Assembly: GCA_964528095.1 (NCBI GenBank)
Contig: CAZGSG010000161.1
Location: forward strand, 1 to 12,836
Reading direction: 5' to 3'
DNA: 12,836 bases
Source: CAZGSG01 sp964528095
Lineage (GTDB): Bacteria; Bacteroidota; Bacteroidia; Chitinophagales; Chitinophagaceae
The notes under the pieces are model-generated. The model saw nothing but the letters and a program-made list of their open reading frames with translations, searched no databases and was not told where the DNA came from. Made by a program: the position numbers and the translations under genes. Numbering within the stretch: position 1 is the first letter of the stretch; every line of letters starts with the position of its first letter. This document shows, piece after piece, positions 1-6,395 of this stretch.

Positions 1-406
1 AAGGAACTTTAGTTACCTCATCTCCTCTTACAGAAACCACGGAACCCGTAAGGTCCCTTTTCTTTACACTGCCATATCCTACCACTACTACCTGGTCCAG
101 TACCTGTGCTTCGGTGTTTAATTTAATATCGATGTTAGTCAGGTTGGTAATATCCACTTCCTGTTCTGCATATCCTTTGTTTGTTATAACAAGGATAACC
201 TTGCCGGTTGAAGGAACACTGAGGGTGAATTTACCTTCTGCATTGGTAGTGGTACCTCTTGAAGTACCTTTTACAACAATGCTGGCGCCATCCAGTTTTT
301 CTCCTTTATCCTGGCTAGCGACCTGGCCGGACACCTGCCTGTCCTGGGCCAAAGCAGTTGAGTGAATAAAAAAAAGCAAGGCTAATGACATAAAGAGTTT
401 AGTCAT
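1..406 (-). CDS. SusC/RagA-type TonB-linked outer membrane protein, N-terminal part (cut by window edge)
   Basis: This gene starts at the ATG at 406-404 and runs off the left edge, so only 135 codons are present. Residues 1-21 form a Sec signal peptide ending in LAQ. Residues about 25-100 read as a CarboxypepD_reg-like beta-sandwich (GTTTNAEGKFTLSVP is typical). The family signature follows at about 103-122: VLDQVVVVGYGSVKKRDLTG, the TonB-box-like segment before the plug domain. SusC proteins form the outer-membrane barrel of SusCD importers for glycans and other large nutrients, and a susD partner would be expected just beyond the window. The gene lies downstream of the carboxylate cassette on the same strand but is separated by 379 bp with a large hairpin, so I infer its own promoter. 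The substrate cannot be told from this fragment. Confidence 0.93.
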   Translation of the reverse strand, partial: MTKLFMSLALLFFIHSTALAQDRQVSGQVASQDKGEKLDGASIVVKGTSRGTTTNAEGKFTLSVPSTGKVILVITNKGYAEQEVDITNLTNIDIKLNTEAQVLDQVVVVGYGSVKKRDLTGSVVSVRGDEVTKVP

Positions 407-519
407 AAAATGTCACGATTAATTTTGGTGAGCAATCGGGTTGAGTTTAAAACAAAGAAAGATTGTGTATCAATCCCGGTTTCCTGGCCAGTTCGAAATC
501 TAAATGCGGATCATACCCA

Positions 520-538
520 GCTGTAATTAAATTACAGC
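520..538. promoter_or_regulatory. 19-bp perfect palindrome upstream of susC
   Basis: GCTGTAATT and AATTACAGC form perfect 9-bp inverted arms around a single central A. The centre is about 123 bp upstream of the susC start. The symmetry and position would suit an operator for a dimeric regulator. It is AT-rich and could also be a chance palindrome; no regulator for it is identified here. Confidence 0.35.
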
Positions 539-645
539 CAAGTATTACCGCTGCCTTAGAACTGCTTCCAGAAAAACTGGTATTACTATATATGTCTGCT
601 GAAGAGGGAGAATCCCTTAGTTAGACTGAAAGATTTTTTAAAAGT

Positions 646-754
646 CCTTTAGTTCCATAGTTCATTAGTTCCGGAGTTCCTGAGTTCGCAGACCCGATTA
701 CGGCTTTCAAACTATGGAACTAATGAACTATGGAACTAAAGGAACTAACGAACT
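646..754. repeat. Inverted repeat built from 8-bp-phased AGTTC units
   Basis: The 27 bases at 646-672 are the exact reverse complement of 716-742, with a 43-nt loop. Within the left arm and into the loop, AGTTC starts at 651, 659, 667, 675 and 683, an exact 8-bp period. On the right, the complement GAACT starts at 717, 725, 733, 742 and 750. Each side therefore holds five units of AGTTCnnn. The element begins about 32 bp downstream of the stop of the enolase-family gene (reading the minus strand). A transcript would fold into a strong hairpin and could protect or end the upstream mRNA, but there is no clear U-tract. It may belong to an interspersed repeat family; that is inference. Confidence 0.85.
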
Positions 755-785
755 CAACGAATCATACAAATTAAAACAGTCTCTA

Positions 786-2048
786 TTAAGCTTTTGTAAT
801 AACCGTATGTTTCTTTATAAAATCAGGATCGATATCGATACCTAATCCCGGGCCGGTAGGCACGGTCACGACCCCATCTTCAGGAACAAGAGAAGATGTT
901 TTACATTCGAAAGGAAAGTCGAGTTTAAATGATTTGTATTCGTGGTAAGGACCCGCATTCGGTATTGCTGAAATGAAATGCATCATGTAAATATATCCGA
1001 TGCTGGATACATGCGGAATATGCAGTTTACCCAGAGCCTCGGCCATGCGGGCAACTTTCATAGAGCGGATCATACCACCAAAGTAGAACATATCAGCCTG
1101 TACGATCTGCAGACCATCGTTTGCGATCAGCCACCTGAAATTATGCAGGCTCGGCTCCTGCTCTCCTCCTGCAATGGGAATGTTTACAGCATCGGCCACC
1201 TGTTTTGTTTCTTCATACCAATCAAATGGCACCGGCTCTTCATAAAAATCATATTTATATTCTTCCATCAGCTTACCAATCTTGATGGCTTCGGCTACAT
1301 CATAAGAACCATTTGCATCCGCACAGATCACCATCTTATCGCCAAATGTTTTTCTTACCAGCGGAATCAATTTTTCGCTGCGGCCAACGGGAAACTCAGG
1401 ATGGCTCATGCGTCCCCCTAATTTAAACTTGATCGCTTTTGCTTTTGTTTTTGCCAGTTCTTCTTTCAGGTGTTCGATCGTGAGTTCGGCTGTAATATCC
1501 CGTTCACTGTTGGCCTGGTATACCGATATTTTATTGCTCTGTACTTTACCCACCAGGTCGCCCAGCGGTTTTTTTACCATACGACCCATCATGTCCAGTA
1601 TCGCAAATTCAATGGTTGCAAGCGGCACCCATAAAGCAACACTCTGCAGTTTATAATTGCTCTCATAAACGTATGCCTGCTCCAATAACAACTCCAGGTC
1701 GCGTGCATCTTTTCCTATAAAAAAATCCTGCATCCTGTTTACAAAAATGGGCCACAGTGATAATAACTGGCTGTTTTGTCCAAACGAATATCCTTCCGCT
1801 CCATCTTTCGAACGAACGCGGCACAAAAAATTATTCTTATAGCGCAACAGTTCCACCTTATCAATAATCACCGGACTGCTAAACAGTTCTTTTTTAAAGA
1901 TCGGCTTCTTTAATACAGCATCCAGCTTGGCATAATTAGGATTGATCTCTTTGTCAACTTTGTTTGTGGCATGTCCTGTTGATGGCAAGGCGGCACCAAT
2001 ACCACCCAGTACCGCAGTTGCCAGAAAATCGCGTCTGCTTGATCCCAT
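786..2048 (-). CDS. Tat-exported enolase-superfamily enzyme (mandelate racemase/muconate lactonizing type)
   Basis: This 420-residue protein belongs to the enolase superfamily, whose members abstract the proton alpha to a carboxylate using Mg2+. The N-terminus has a Tat signal (SRRDFLA followed by a hydrophobic stretch ending near ATGHA-like small residues at 24-27), so it should be exported folded. The lid domain spans about 60-165 and the barrel 170-400. Visible active-site residues are K207-x-K209, metal ligands D244 (ADANG), E270 (YEEP) and E296 (GGEQ), then D319 and H346 (PHVSS). The KxK plus late His pattern fits mandelate-racemase-like acid-sugar dehydratases or racemases rather than true enolase. 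It is the last gene of the symporter-YhcH-enolase set, 39 bp after the YhcH stop. The substrate is unknown; a sugar acid is the best guess from family and neighbours. Confidence 0.9.
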   Translation of the reverse strand: MGSSRRDFLATAVLGGIGAALPSTGHATNKVDKEINPNYAKLDAVLKKPIFKKELFSSPVIIDKVELLRYKNNFLCRVRSKDGAEGYSFGQNSQLLSLWPIFVNRMQDFFIGKDARDLELLLEQAYVYESNYKLQSVALWVPLATIEFAILDMMGRMVKKPLGDLVGKVQSNKISVYQANSERDITAELTIEHLKEELAKTKAKAIKFKLGGRMSHPEFPVGRSEKLIPLVRKTFGDKMVICADANGSYDVAEAIKIGKLMEEYKYDFYEEPVPFDWYEETKQVADAVNIPIAGGEQEPSLHNFRWLIANDGLQIVQADMFYFGGMIRSMKVARMAEALGKLHIPHVSSIGYIYMMHFISAIPNAGPYHEYKSFKLDFPFECKTSSLVPEDGVVTVPTGPGLGIDIDPDFIKKHTVITKA

Positions 2049-2087
2049 AATTGTTGAGTTTTATTTTTAATTTCTTATTGTGTTTTG

Positions 2088-2705
2088 TTATTCCCTGGAT
2101 CTTATCTTAAACCTTATTCTTTTTACAGGCCCGCTCTCCGCCACTTTTATGAATGGCCGGTGTATTTCTGTAGGAAAAAAAATAAAGAATACATCCGGTG
2201 TTCCCAGGTAATATTCTCCTTTCATATCCTGTGTATAAAATTGTGAATCGCCTTTATCTGTAAATGGTATTGTGATCTTCCCGGTTTCCAGTGGAGCTAC
2301 GCCTACTCGTTCAGCGCCACGGATCACATACTGGATATCGCAATACCTGCGGTGTGAATGCCATTTAGATTTATCCAGCTCATCAGACGGGGTGTCGGTG
2401 ATATCCGCATACACATCATCCCCGTCGATCACATATTTTCCCGGCTTTAAACTATCGAGGTTATTATCTCTTAAAAAAGCAAAGGCCTTATCCCACCATA
2501 GTTTATGCGCCTGGTATTGTTTGGCGAATTCCTGTTGATTCGTAGAATCATGTGGTTGTAATTTAAGGCCATTCAACCAGGACTTGCCAGTATACCAGGC
2601 GGATGCGTCAGGTATCTTTTCACCGGTTGACTGGGCCGCCAGGTTGAAAAAGCACGCCATAAAACAGGCCGTTAACAGGCAGCGTATCGTTATTTTATTC
2701 TTCAT
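2088..2705 (-). CDS. Exported YhcH/YjgK/YiaL-family protein (DUF386)
   Basis: This 205-residue protein has a Sec signal peptide at 1-25 (ending LAAQ), which makes it periplasmic; well-known family members such as E. coli YhcH are cytoplasmic and lack one. The mature part matches the YhcH/YjgK/YiaL cupin-like fold: YVIDGDDVYADI at 91-102, then W-H-S-H-R-R-Y-C-D-I-Q-Y-V at 115-127, G-A-E-R-V-G at 130-135, and FFIFFPTEIHRPF at 173-185. H116/H118, D123, E132 and H182 are likely metal or substrate-site residues. Family genes often sit in operons for sialic acid or sugar-acid use and may act as sugar-binding epimerase-like proteins. Here it lies between the symporter (44-bp gap) and the enolase-family enzyme (39-bp gap), which suggests it handles the same compound. 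The biochemical role is not settled. Confidence 0.87.
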   Translation of the reverse strand: MKNKITIRCLLTACFMACFFNLAAQSTGEKIPDASAWYTGKSWLNGLKLQPHDSTNQQEFAKQYQAHKLWWDKAFAFLRDNNLDSLKPGKYVIDGDDVYADITDTPSDELDKSKWHSHRRYCDIQYVIRGAERVGVAPLETGKITIPFTDKGDSQFYTQDMKGEYYLGTPDVFFIFFPTEIHRPFIKVAESGPVKRIRFKIRSRE

Positions 2706-2749
2706 ACTATTTTTAAATTGCGGGTACAGATCATTATACCAGATAGCTG

Positions 2750-4078
2750 TTATAGTTCTACCACTGATGGCTGTTGGCTGATCTTCCCTGTTTCCCGTGT
2801 ATTTATGCCAGCATTGTCATTTGTTTCTGTGTCTTTATAATCTTTATGCGTAACTCTTTTATACGCCAGCTGATCAAACTCTTTCTCACTTTTTGCGATC
2901 ACCACGGTGGCTATACCATTACCGATCAGGTTGGTGATCGATCTTGCCTCTGACATGAACCTGTCCACTCCCAGTAAGATCGCTACATTCTCAATGGGCA
3001 TGATCTTTAACGCTACCAGCGTAGAACCGAGTACAATAAATCCTCCGCCTGTAACTGCAGCCGCTCCTTTGGAAGTGATCATAAGAATACCGATGGCTGT
3101 TAATTGCTGCTCAAAACTGAGATCGATATTAAAGGCCTGGGTAAGAAAAATCAGCGCCATAGAAAGATAAATAGATGTTCCATCAAGATTAAACGAATAT
3201 CCCGTTGGAATTACCAGTCCCACTACCGATTTTGAACAGCCGAATTTTTCCATTTTCTGCATCATACTCGGTAAAACCGATTCAGAAGATGAGGTTCCAA
3301 AAACAACCAGTATCTCCTGGCGAATAAATTTGAGATATTTCCACAAACTGAATTTATAGAAATAACATACCAGGTTGAGCACTACAAAAATGAACAGGAT
3401 ACAGGTCAGGTATACAGCAAACATGATCTTGCCCATAGGGATCAACACGGCAATACCAAAATTACCCACCGTATATGCCATGCCGCCAAAAGCGCCAATA
3501 GGAGCCAGCTTCATGATGAAGCCCATCATATTGAACAATACTTTTGAAACTCTTTCACAGGTACCGATCAGGGGCAGTCCTGCCTGGTTCATTTTACTGA
3601 GGCCATACCCGAACAGCACAGCAAAAAACAATACCTGTAGTATATCTCCTTTCGAAAATGATTCAACAATATTATGCGGCACGATATGCGCCAGGAAATC
3701 GGTCCAGTTAAAATCCATAGGCTGACTGACAGCCGCCTGCGCAGCTACCGGGTTCACTACAGCCTTTACACCTTTTCCGGGTTGCAGCACATTGGCCAGT
3801 ATGAGCCCGATGATCAACGCAAAGGTGGTAACCAGTTCAAAATACAGAAGCGCCTTGCCTCCTACTCTCCCCACTTTTTTCATATCTCCCATCATCGCAA
3901 TGCCCAGCACCACGGTAAAAAAGATCAGCGGCGCAATCAGCATGTTGATCATATTAATGAACGTACTGCTGATCAGCCTTCCCGTGGCTGCAAAAGAAGG
4001 ATAAAGCAGACCCACGATGACCCCTGAAATAATAGCAACGATCACCTAGAAGGAAAGATTCCTGTATATTCTTTTCAT
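2750..4078 (-). pseudogene. DctA/GltP-type cation:carboxylate symporter with in-frame TAG at codon 11
   Basis: The protein is a dicarboxylate/amino acid:cation symporter (DAACS, SLC1 fold) of the inner membrane. From the GTG at 4045 it has 431 residues: SSSES at 252-256, PTGYSFNLDGT at 280-290, a conserved TSKGAAAVTGGGF segment at 324-336, and RSITNLIGN at 368-376, so the transport core is complete. The natural start is the ATG at 4078-4076, giving MKRIYRNLSF, then TAG (4048-4046), then VIVAIISG. Relatives usually read SFQV or YFQV here, so TAG most likely replaces a CAG Gln codon through one C-to-T change. The GTG directly after the stop could restart translation and would lose only 11 residues before the first membrane helix. 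It may be a pseudogene, a reinitiating functional gene or a base-call error. It leads the YhcH and enolase genes and is preceded by a sigma-factor gene. Confidence 0.85.
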
Positions 4079-4282
4079 CAGTACTAGCTGTCGTTGATTT
4101 AGCCGATTTGATTCTACACGAGACGTTATTGATTAATGTCGGCTGAGATGCGGCTTTCCCTTAGTGGGAACAGTCTTTTTTTTTGACCGTATCCGTAAGA
4201 ATATTTCACGTAATAAAATAATGGGCCGGGACTGGAGGATATTGTAGATATAGTATGAAGATGCAGTTCTACCCGCTGAGAC

Positions 4283-4882
4283 CTAGGCCAGGCATCCTAA
4301 AAACAATAGGAAACAAAAGAATGAACCCAAACTGATGCGGAGTTTACGCAGGGCTTTGCCCAGGTGTGCTTCTACCGTTTTTTCCGCGATCCCCATTTCT
4401 GAAGCGATCTGTTTTTGTGTAAGTCCTTTATTGCGGCTAAGATCGAATACCAGTCTGCATTTTTCAGGTAATGTGGCAACAGACCTGTTCAGTCTTTCTT
4501 TCAGTTCTTCACAGTCGAGCCAATGTTGAGTAGAACTGTCTGCGATAGTAACAGCATGTGTGGCATATTGCCGGTATTTTGTACGCTGCGCCCTTTTTGC
4601 CAGCTGGTCCAGTATCTTATATTTTGCCGCTACAGCGAGGTAGGCGGACAGAGAAGAGTGTATGGCAATATGTTCACGCCTGTTCCAAAGGTCCAGGAAA
4701 ATATCCTGTACCAGTTCTTCTGCTTCTGTAAGATTATTCAATTTGCCGGTCGCGATAGTAAAAAGCTTTTTCCAGTAACGGTTGTAGATTTCCGTAAAAG
4801 CCGCCTGGTTCCCCTTGTTCAGAAGATTCAGCAGTTCTTTTTCATCCAGACCTGCATGGGGATTTATGGAAAAATTCAACAT
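4283..4882 (-). CDS. ECF RNA polymerase sigma factor, FecI-like Bacteroidetes family
   Basis: I start the gene at the ATG at 4882 (199 residues), rather than the TTG two codons upstream. Region 2 covers about 26-95 (FTEIYNRYWKKLF, then AEELVQDIFLDLW), and region 4 covers about 127-182 (LPEKCRLVFDLSRNKG, then TQKQIASEMGIAEKTVEAHL, the helix-turn-helix). The short hydrophobic C-terminal tail (FFCFLLFLGCLA) is common in this Bacteroidetes 'sigma-70 family, expansion 1' group. Such sigma factors usually pair with a FecR anti-sigma gene just downstream and then a susC/D pair. Here the next gene is the carboxylate symporter, 204 bp away, and no fecR-like gene is seen. A susC gene does appear 3.9 kb downstream. 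Its targets could include the following cassette, but this is inferred from order only. Confidence 0.92.
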   Translation of the reverse strand: MLNFSINPHAGLDEKELLNLLNKGNQAAFTEIYNRYWKKLFTIATGKLNNLTEAEELVQDIFLDLWNRREHIAIHSSLSAYLAVAAKYKILDQLAKRAQRTKYRQYATHAVTIADSSTQHWLDCEELKERLNRSVATLPEKCRLVFDLSRNKGLTQKQIASEMGIAEKTVEAHLGKALRKLRISLGSFFCFLLFLGCLA

Positions 4883-4970
4883 CAGCAAGCAATTATTAAA
4901 TACGATGGCGCGACTAATGTATAAAAAAACCCCTAGAAGAAAAAAAATATTGCCGCCTTATGCGATTTTA

Positions 4971-5010
4971 CAATTCATATTTTACCCTTCGCACAGCGAA
5001 ACATGAATTG
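4971..5010. repeat. Nested inverted repeat upstream of the sigma-factor gene
   Basis: Outer arms CAATTCAT (4971-4978) and ATGAATTG (5003-5010) are perfectly complementary. An inner hairpin TTCGC-ACA-GCGAA (4988-5000) sits between them. The whole lies about 90 bp upstream of the sigma-factor start. It could be an operator or an RNA structure; no function is evident. Confidence 0.45.
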
Positions 5011-5157
5011 TTTGCCGGTGGATTTTTGAATTCCCGGCCAGGTGATGAACAGGCAACAAGGCAAACCATTATCGCCAGCTATCCCGATATGAGCAAACGG
5101 GCGTTCAGCCTGAAACAAATACGAGTTAATGAGAGATGTAAGGCGTTGGCAGGCTGT

Positions 5158-5208
5158 AGACGCAAGGCATTGACAAAAAGGTTCAGAGACGCAAGGCATT
5201 GCGTCTCT
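5158..5208. repeat. Duplicated palindromic element (AGACGCAAGGCATTG)
   Basis: The 15-mer AGACGCAAGGCATTG occurs at 5158-5172 and again at 5187-5201, 29 bp apart. The second copy is part of a perfect hairpin, AGAGACGCAA (5185-5194), loop GGCA, TTGCGTCTCT (5199-5208). It resembles the small palindromic elements scattered through many Bacteroidetes and cyanobacterial genomes; family membership is not tested here. Confidence 0.75.
5175..5208 (-). terminator. Possible terminator of hxlR
   Basis: On the minus strand, the 10-bp perfect stem at 5208-5185 begins 8 nt after the hxlR stop codon and is followed, after GAACC, by TTTTT (5179-5175). This layout suits an intrinsic terminator, although the U-tract is short and starts 5 nt after the stem. 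Confidence 0.45.
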
Positions 5209-5216
5209 ACAGGTGC

Positions 5217-5567
5217 CTATATCACTTTTCGATGATGTTTCCCCCATTTGATCATTTCGGTCAGCAGGGGCCATAATGTACCGGCATACTTTGTCAGTTC
5301 GTATTCGATCAGTACCGAATTTTCATTATATACATTTCTTGAAACAAGCTTATTCAGCTCCATATCCTTTAACTCTTTGGACAACATCCTGAATGTTATG
5401 TTGGGAATGCTTTTGGCAATTTCCCGGTAACGTTTGTTGCCATTCCTTAAGGAAATGATGATCAGCATTTTCCATTTACCGCTGATGACATATAAGGTAT
5501 CATGAATGTATTTCATTTCGGGACAGGAATAATCCCCAATTGTTTTTTCCCTGATCTTCTTTGGCAT
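5217..5567 (-). CDS. HxlR-family winged-helix transcriptional regulator
   Basis: This 116-residue protein matches the HxlR family (YodB, HypR, QorR types) over its whole length. C15-P16 is the conserved N-terminal Cys that in YodB-type sensors reacts with quinones, aldehydes or oxidants. The winged helix follows: ISGKWKMLIIISLRNGNKRYREI (28-50, turn and first helices), then the recognition helix around NITFRMLSKELKDME (56-70), and the wing SRNVYNENSVLIEYELT (76-92). The C-terminal dimerisation helix includes LWPLLTEMIKWGK (98-110). The start is the ATG at 5567. It is transcribed away from the SDR gene, a frequent layout in which the regulator represses itself and the neighbouring oxidoreductase. 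The inducer is not known; an electrophile such as a quinone or aldehyde is suggested by the Cys and the target type. Confidence 0.95.
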   Translation of the reverse strand: MPKKIREKTIGDYSCPEMKYIHDTLYVISGKWKMLIIISLRNGNKRYREIAKSIPNITFRMLSKELKDMELNKLVSRNVYNENSVLIEYELTKYAGTLWPLLTEMIKWGKHHRKVI

Positions 5568-5573
5568 AGCTGC

Positions 5574-5589
5574 TATACTTTAGTATACT
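5574..5589. promoter_or_regulatory. Candidate HxlR operator palindrome
   Basis: TATACT-TT-AGTATA (5574-5587) is a perfect inverted repeat, and it overlaps a second palindrome, AGTATACT (5582-5589). It lies 7-22 bp upstream of the hxlR ATG and around the predicted hxlR transcription start, which suits a repressor site. It contains TACT and AGTA half-sites like those reported for the HxlR-family regulator YodB, though YodB half-sites are spaced more widely. Binding is inferred. Confidence 0.5.
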
Positions 5590-5594
5590 GCACA

Positions 5595-5602
5595 CAAATG
5601 TA
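5595..5602 (-). promoter_or_regulatory. Bacteroidetes-type -7 element for hxlR
   Basis: The minus strand reads TACATTTG, an exact match to TAnnTTTG. It ends 27 bp upstream of the hxlR ATG, which puts the start of transcription inside the palindrome at 5574-5589. I do not see a good -33 TTTG element. Confidence 0.5.
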
Positions 5603-5616
5603 TATCACTTCGCCAA

Positions 5617-5624
5617 TACCTTTG
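5617..5624 (+). promoter_or_regulatory. Bacteroidetes-type -7 element for the SDR gene
   Basis: TACCTTTG matches TAnnTTTG exactly and ends 18 bp before the chosen SDR start codon at 5643. This would give a short leader of about 10-14 nt. The match supports the start at 5643 over upstream in-frame ATGs, which would lie before the promoter. No clear -33 element is visible. Confidence 0.55.
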
Positions 5625-5642
5625 CTAATAAATAATAACAAA

Positions 5643-6395
5643 ATGAAAAAGTTAGAAAATAAAGTAGCGGTGATCACGGGAGGTAATAGCGGCATCGGTT
5701 TGGCTACTGCCGAATTATTTGCGAGGCATGGGGCCAGGATTGCAATAACAGGGCGCAATGAATCTTTTTTAAAAACCGCTGTAGCATTGATAGGCGAAAA
5801 CGCCATAGGCATTGTAGCTGATGTCTCCAATCTAAATAATATTAAAAATGCTTACAAAGAAGTGAATGAAAAGCTGGGCGGCATTGATGTATTGATCGTA
5901 AACGCAGGCTCAGCAGTTGCAGGAGCTTTAGCCGATTTTACCGAGGAGCAGTTTGATCAGACCAGCGATACCAATTTCAAGGGAGCGTTTTTTTCTGTTC
6001 AGTGTGCATTGCCCTACCTGAATGATGGCGCATCAATCATTCTTACCTCAAGCGCGACCAATGAAAAAGGTTTTGCTGGTTATGCTGCGTATGCAGCTAC
6101 CAAAGCCGCTATAAGATCATTAGCAAGAAGCTTTTCTACCGAGTTGATGAGCAGAAACATCCGGGTAAATGCCATTTCCCCGGGTGCGGTTGATACTCCT
6201 TTTTACGGGCGCAATGGCAATTCCAAAGAAGAAGTACAGGGAGCCAAGGATTATATGGCCGGTAATATGATACCCGCGAAACGTTTGGGTAGTTCAACAG
6301 AAATTGCAGAAGCTTTTCTTTTCCTGGCTTCAGATGATTCCAGGTATATGATCGGTGCAGAACTGGTGATTGACGGGGGTGTAAAAACCTTGTAA
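5643..6395 (+). CDS. Classical short-chain dehydrogenase/reductase (SDR)
   Basis: This 250-residue cytoplasmic enzyme is a classical SDR that oxidises or reduces an alcohol/carbonyl with NAD(P). The Rossmann motif TGGNSGIG is at 12-19, NAG at 87-89, and the catalytic tetrad is N111, S137, Y150 and K154 (Y-A-A-T-K). SPGAVDTPF at 179-187 and a C-terminal IDGG are also typical. R38 after the second beta strand hints at NADP(H) preference. An open frame extends upstream to 5502, but the family's usual start (MKKLENKVAVITGG), the -7 element at 5617-5624 and the overlap with hxlR all favour the ATG at 5643. It diverges from hxlR with 75 bp between the start codons and is likely its target. The substrate is unknown; a reactive aldehyde or quinone would suit the regulator family. 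Confidence 0.95.
   Translation: MKKLENKVAVITGGNSGIGLATAELFARHGARIAITGRNESFLKTAVALIGENAIGIVADVSNLNNIKNAYKEVNEKLGGIDVLIVNAGSAVAGALADFTEEQFDQTSDTNFKGAFFSVQCALPYLNDGASIILTSSATNEKGFAGYAAYAATKAAIRSLARSFSTELMSRNIRVNAISPGAVDTPFYGRNGNSKEEVQGAKDYMAGNMIPAKRLGSSTEIAEAFLFLASDDSRYMIGAELVIDGGVKTL

Larger units (their letters stand above)
407..785. other. Intergenic region between the enolase-family gene and susC
   Basis: No gene is visible in this 379-bp stretch. It holds a short palindrome (520-538) nearer susC and a long AGTTC-repeat hairpin (646-754) nearer the end of the enolase-family gene. I searched the minus strand for a TAnnTTTG element for susC and found no exact match; TTTCTTTG (complement of CAAAGAAA near 461-468) is only a partial match. 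Confidence 0.7.
4883..5216. other. Gene-free region between the sigma factor and hxlR genes
   Basis: This 334-bp stretch lies upstream of the sigma-factor gene and downstream of hxlR. It contains a nested hairpin (4971-5010) and a repeated palindromic element (5158-5208). Open frames exist on both strands at about 4960-5270, but they run through the hairpins, have no family features and overlap hxlR, so I do not call a gene. No exact TAnnTTTG element for the sigma-factor gene was found. Confidence 0.6.

Noticed and set aside
646..754. AGTTC array considered as a CRISPR array
   Set aside because: The units are 8 bp with 3-bp variable parts and form an inverted repeat; CRISPR repeats are longer, direct and separated by about 30-bp spacers.
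978..1656. Plus-strand open frames opposite the enolase-family gene
   Set aside because: They are antisense to a strongly supported gene and have no family features.
4156..4184. Plus-strand hairpin TTCCC-TTAGT-GGGAA followed by nine T residues
   Set aside because: The stem is only 5 bp, and there is no plus-strand gene upstream that it could end; it lies antisense between the sigma and symporter genes.
4960..5274. Overlapping open frames on both strands in the hxlR-sigma gap
   Set aside because: They pass through the hairpins and the duplicated palindrome, overlap the end of hxlR and show no recognisable protein features.
5502..5642. Upstream in-frame extension of the SDR gene
   Set aside because: It overlaps hxlR and lies before the -7 element; the SDR fold begins normally at MKKLENKVAVITGG (5643).
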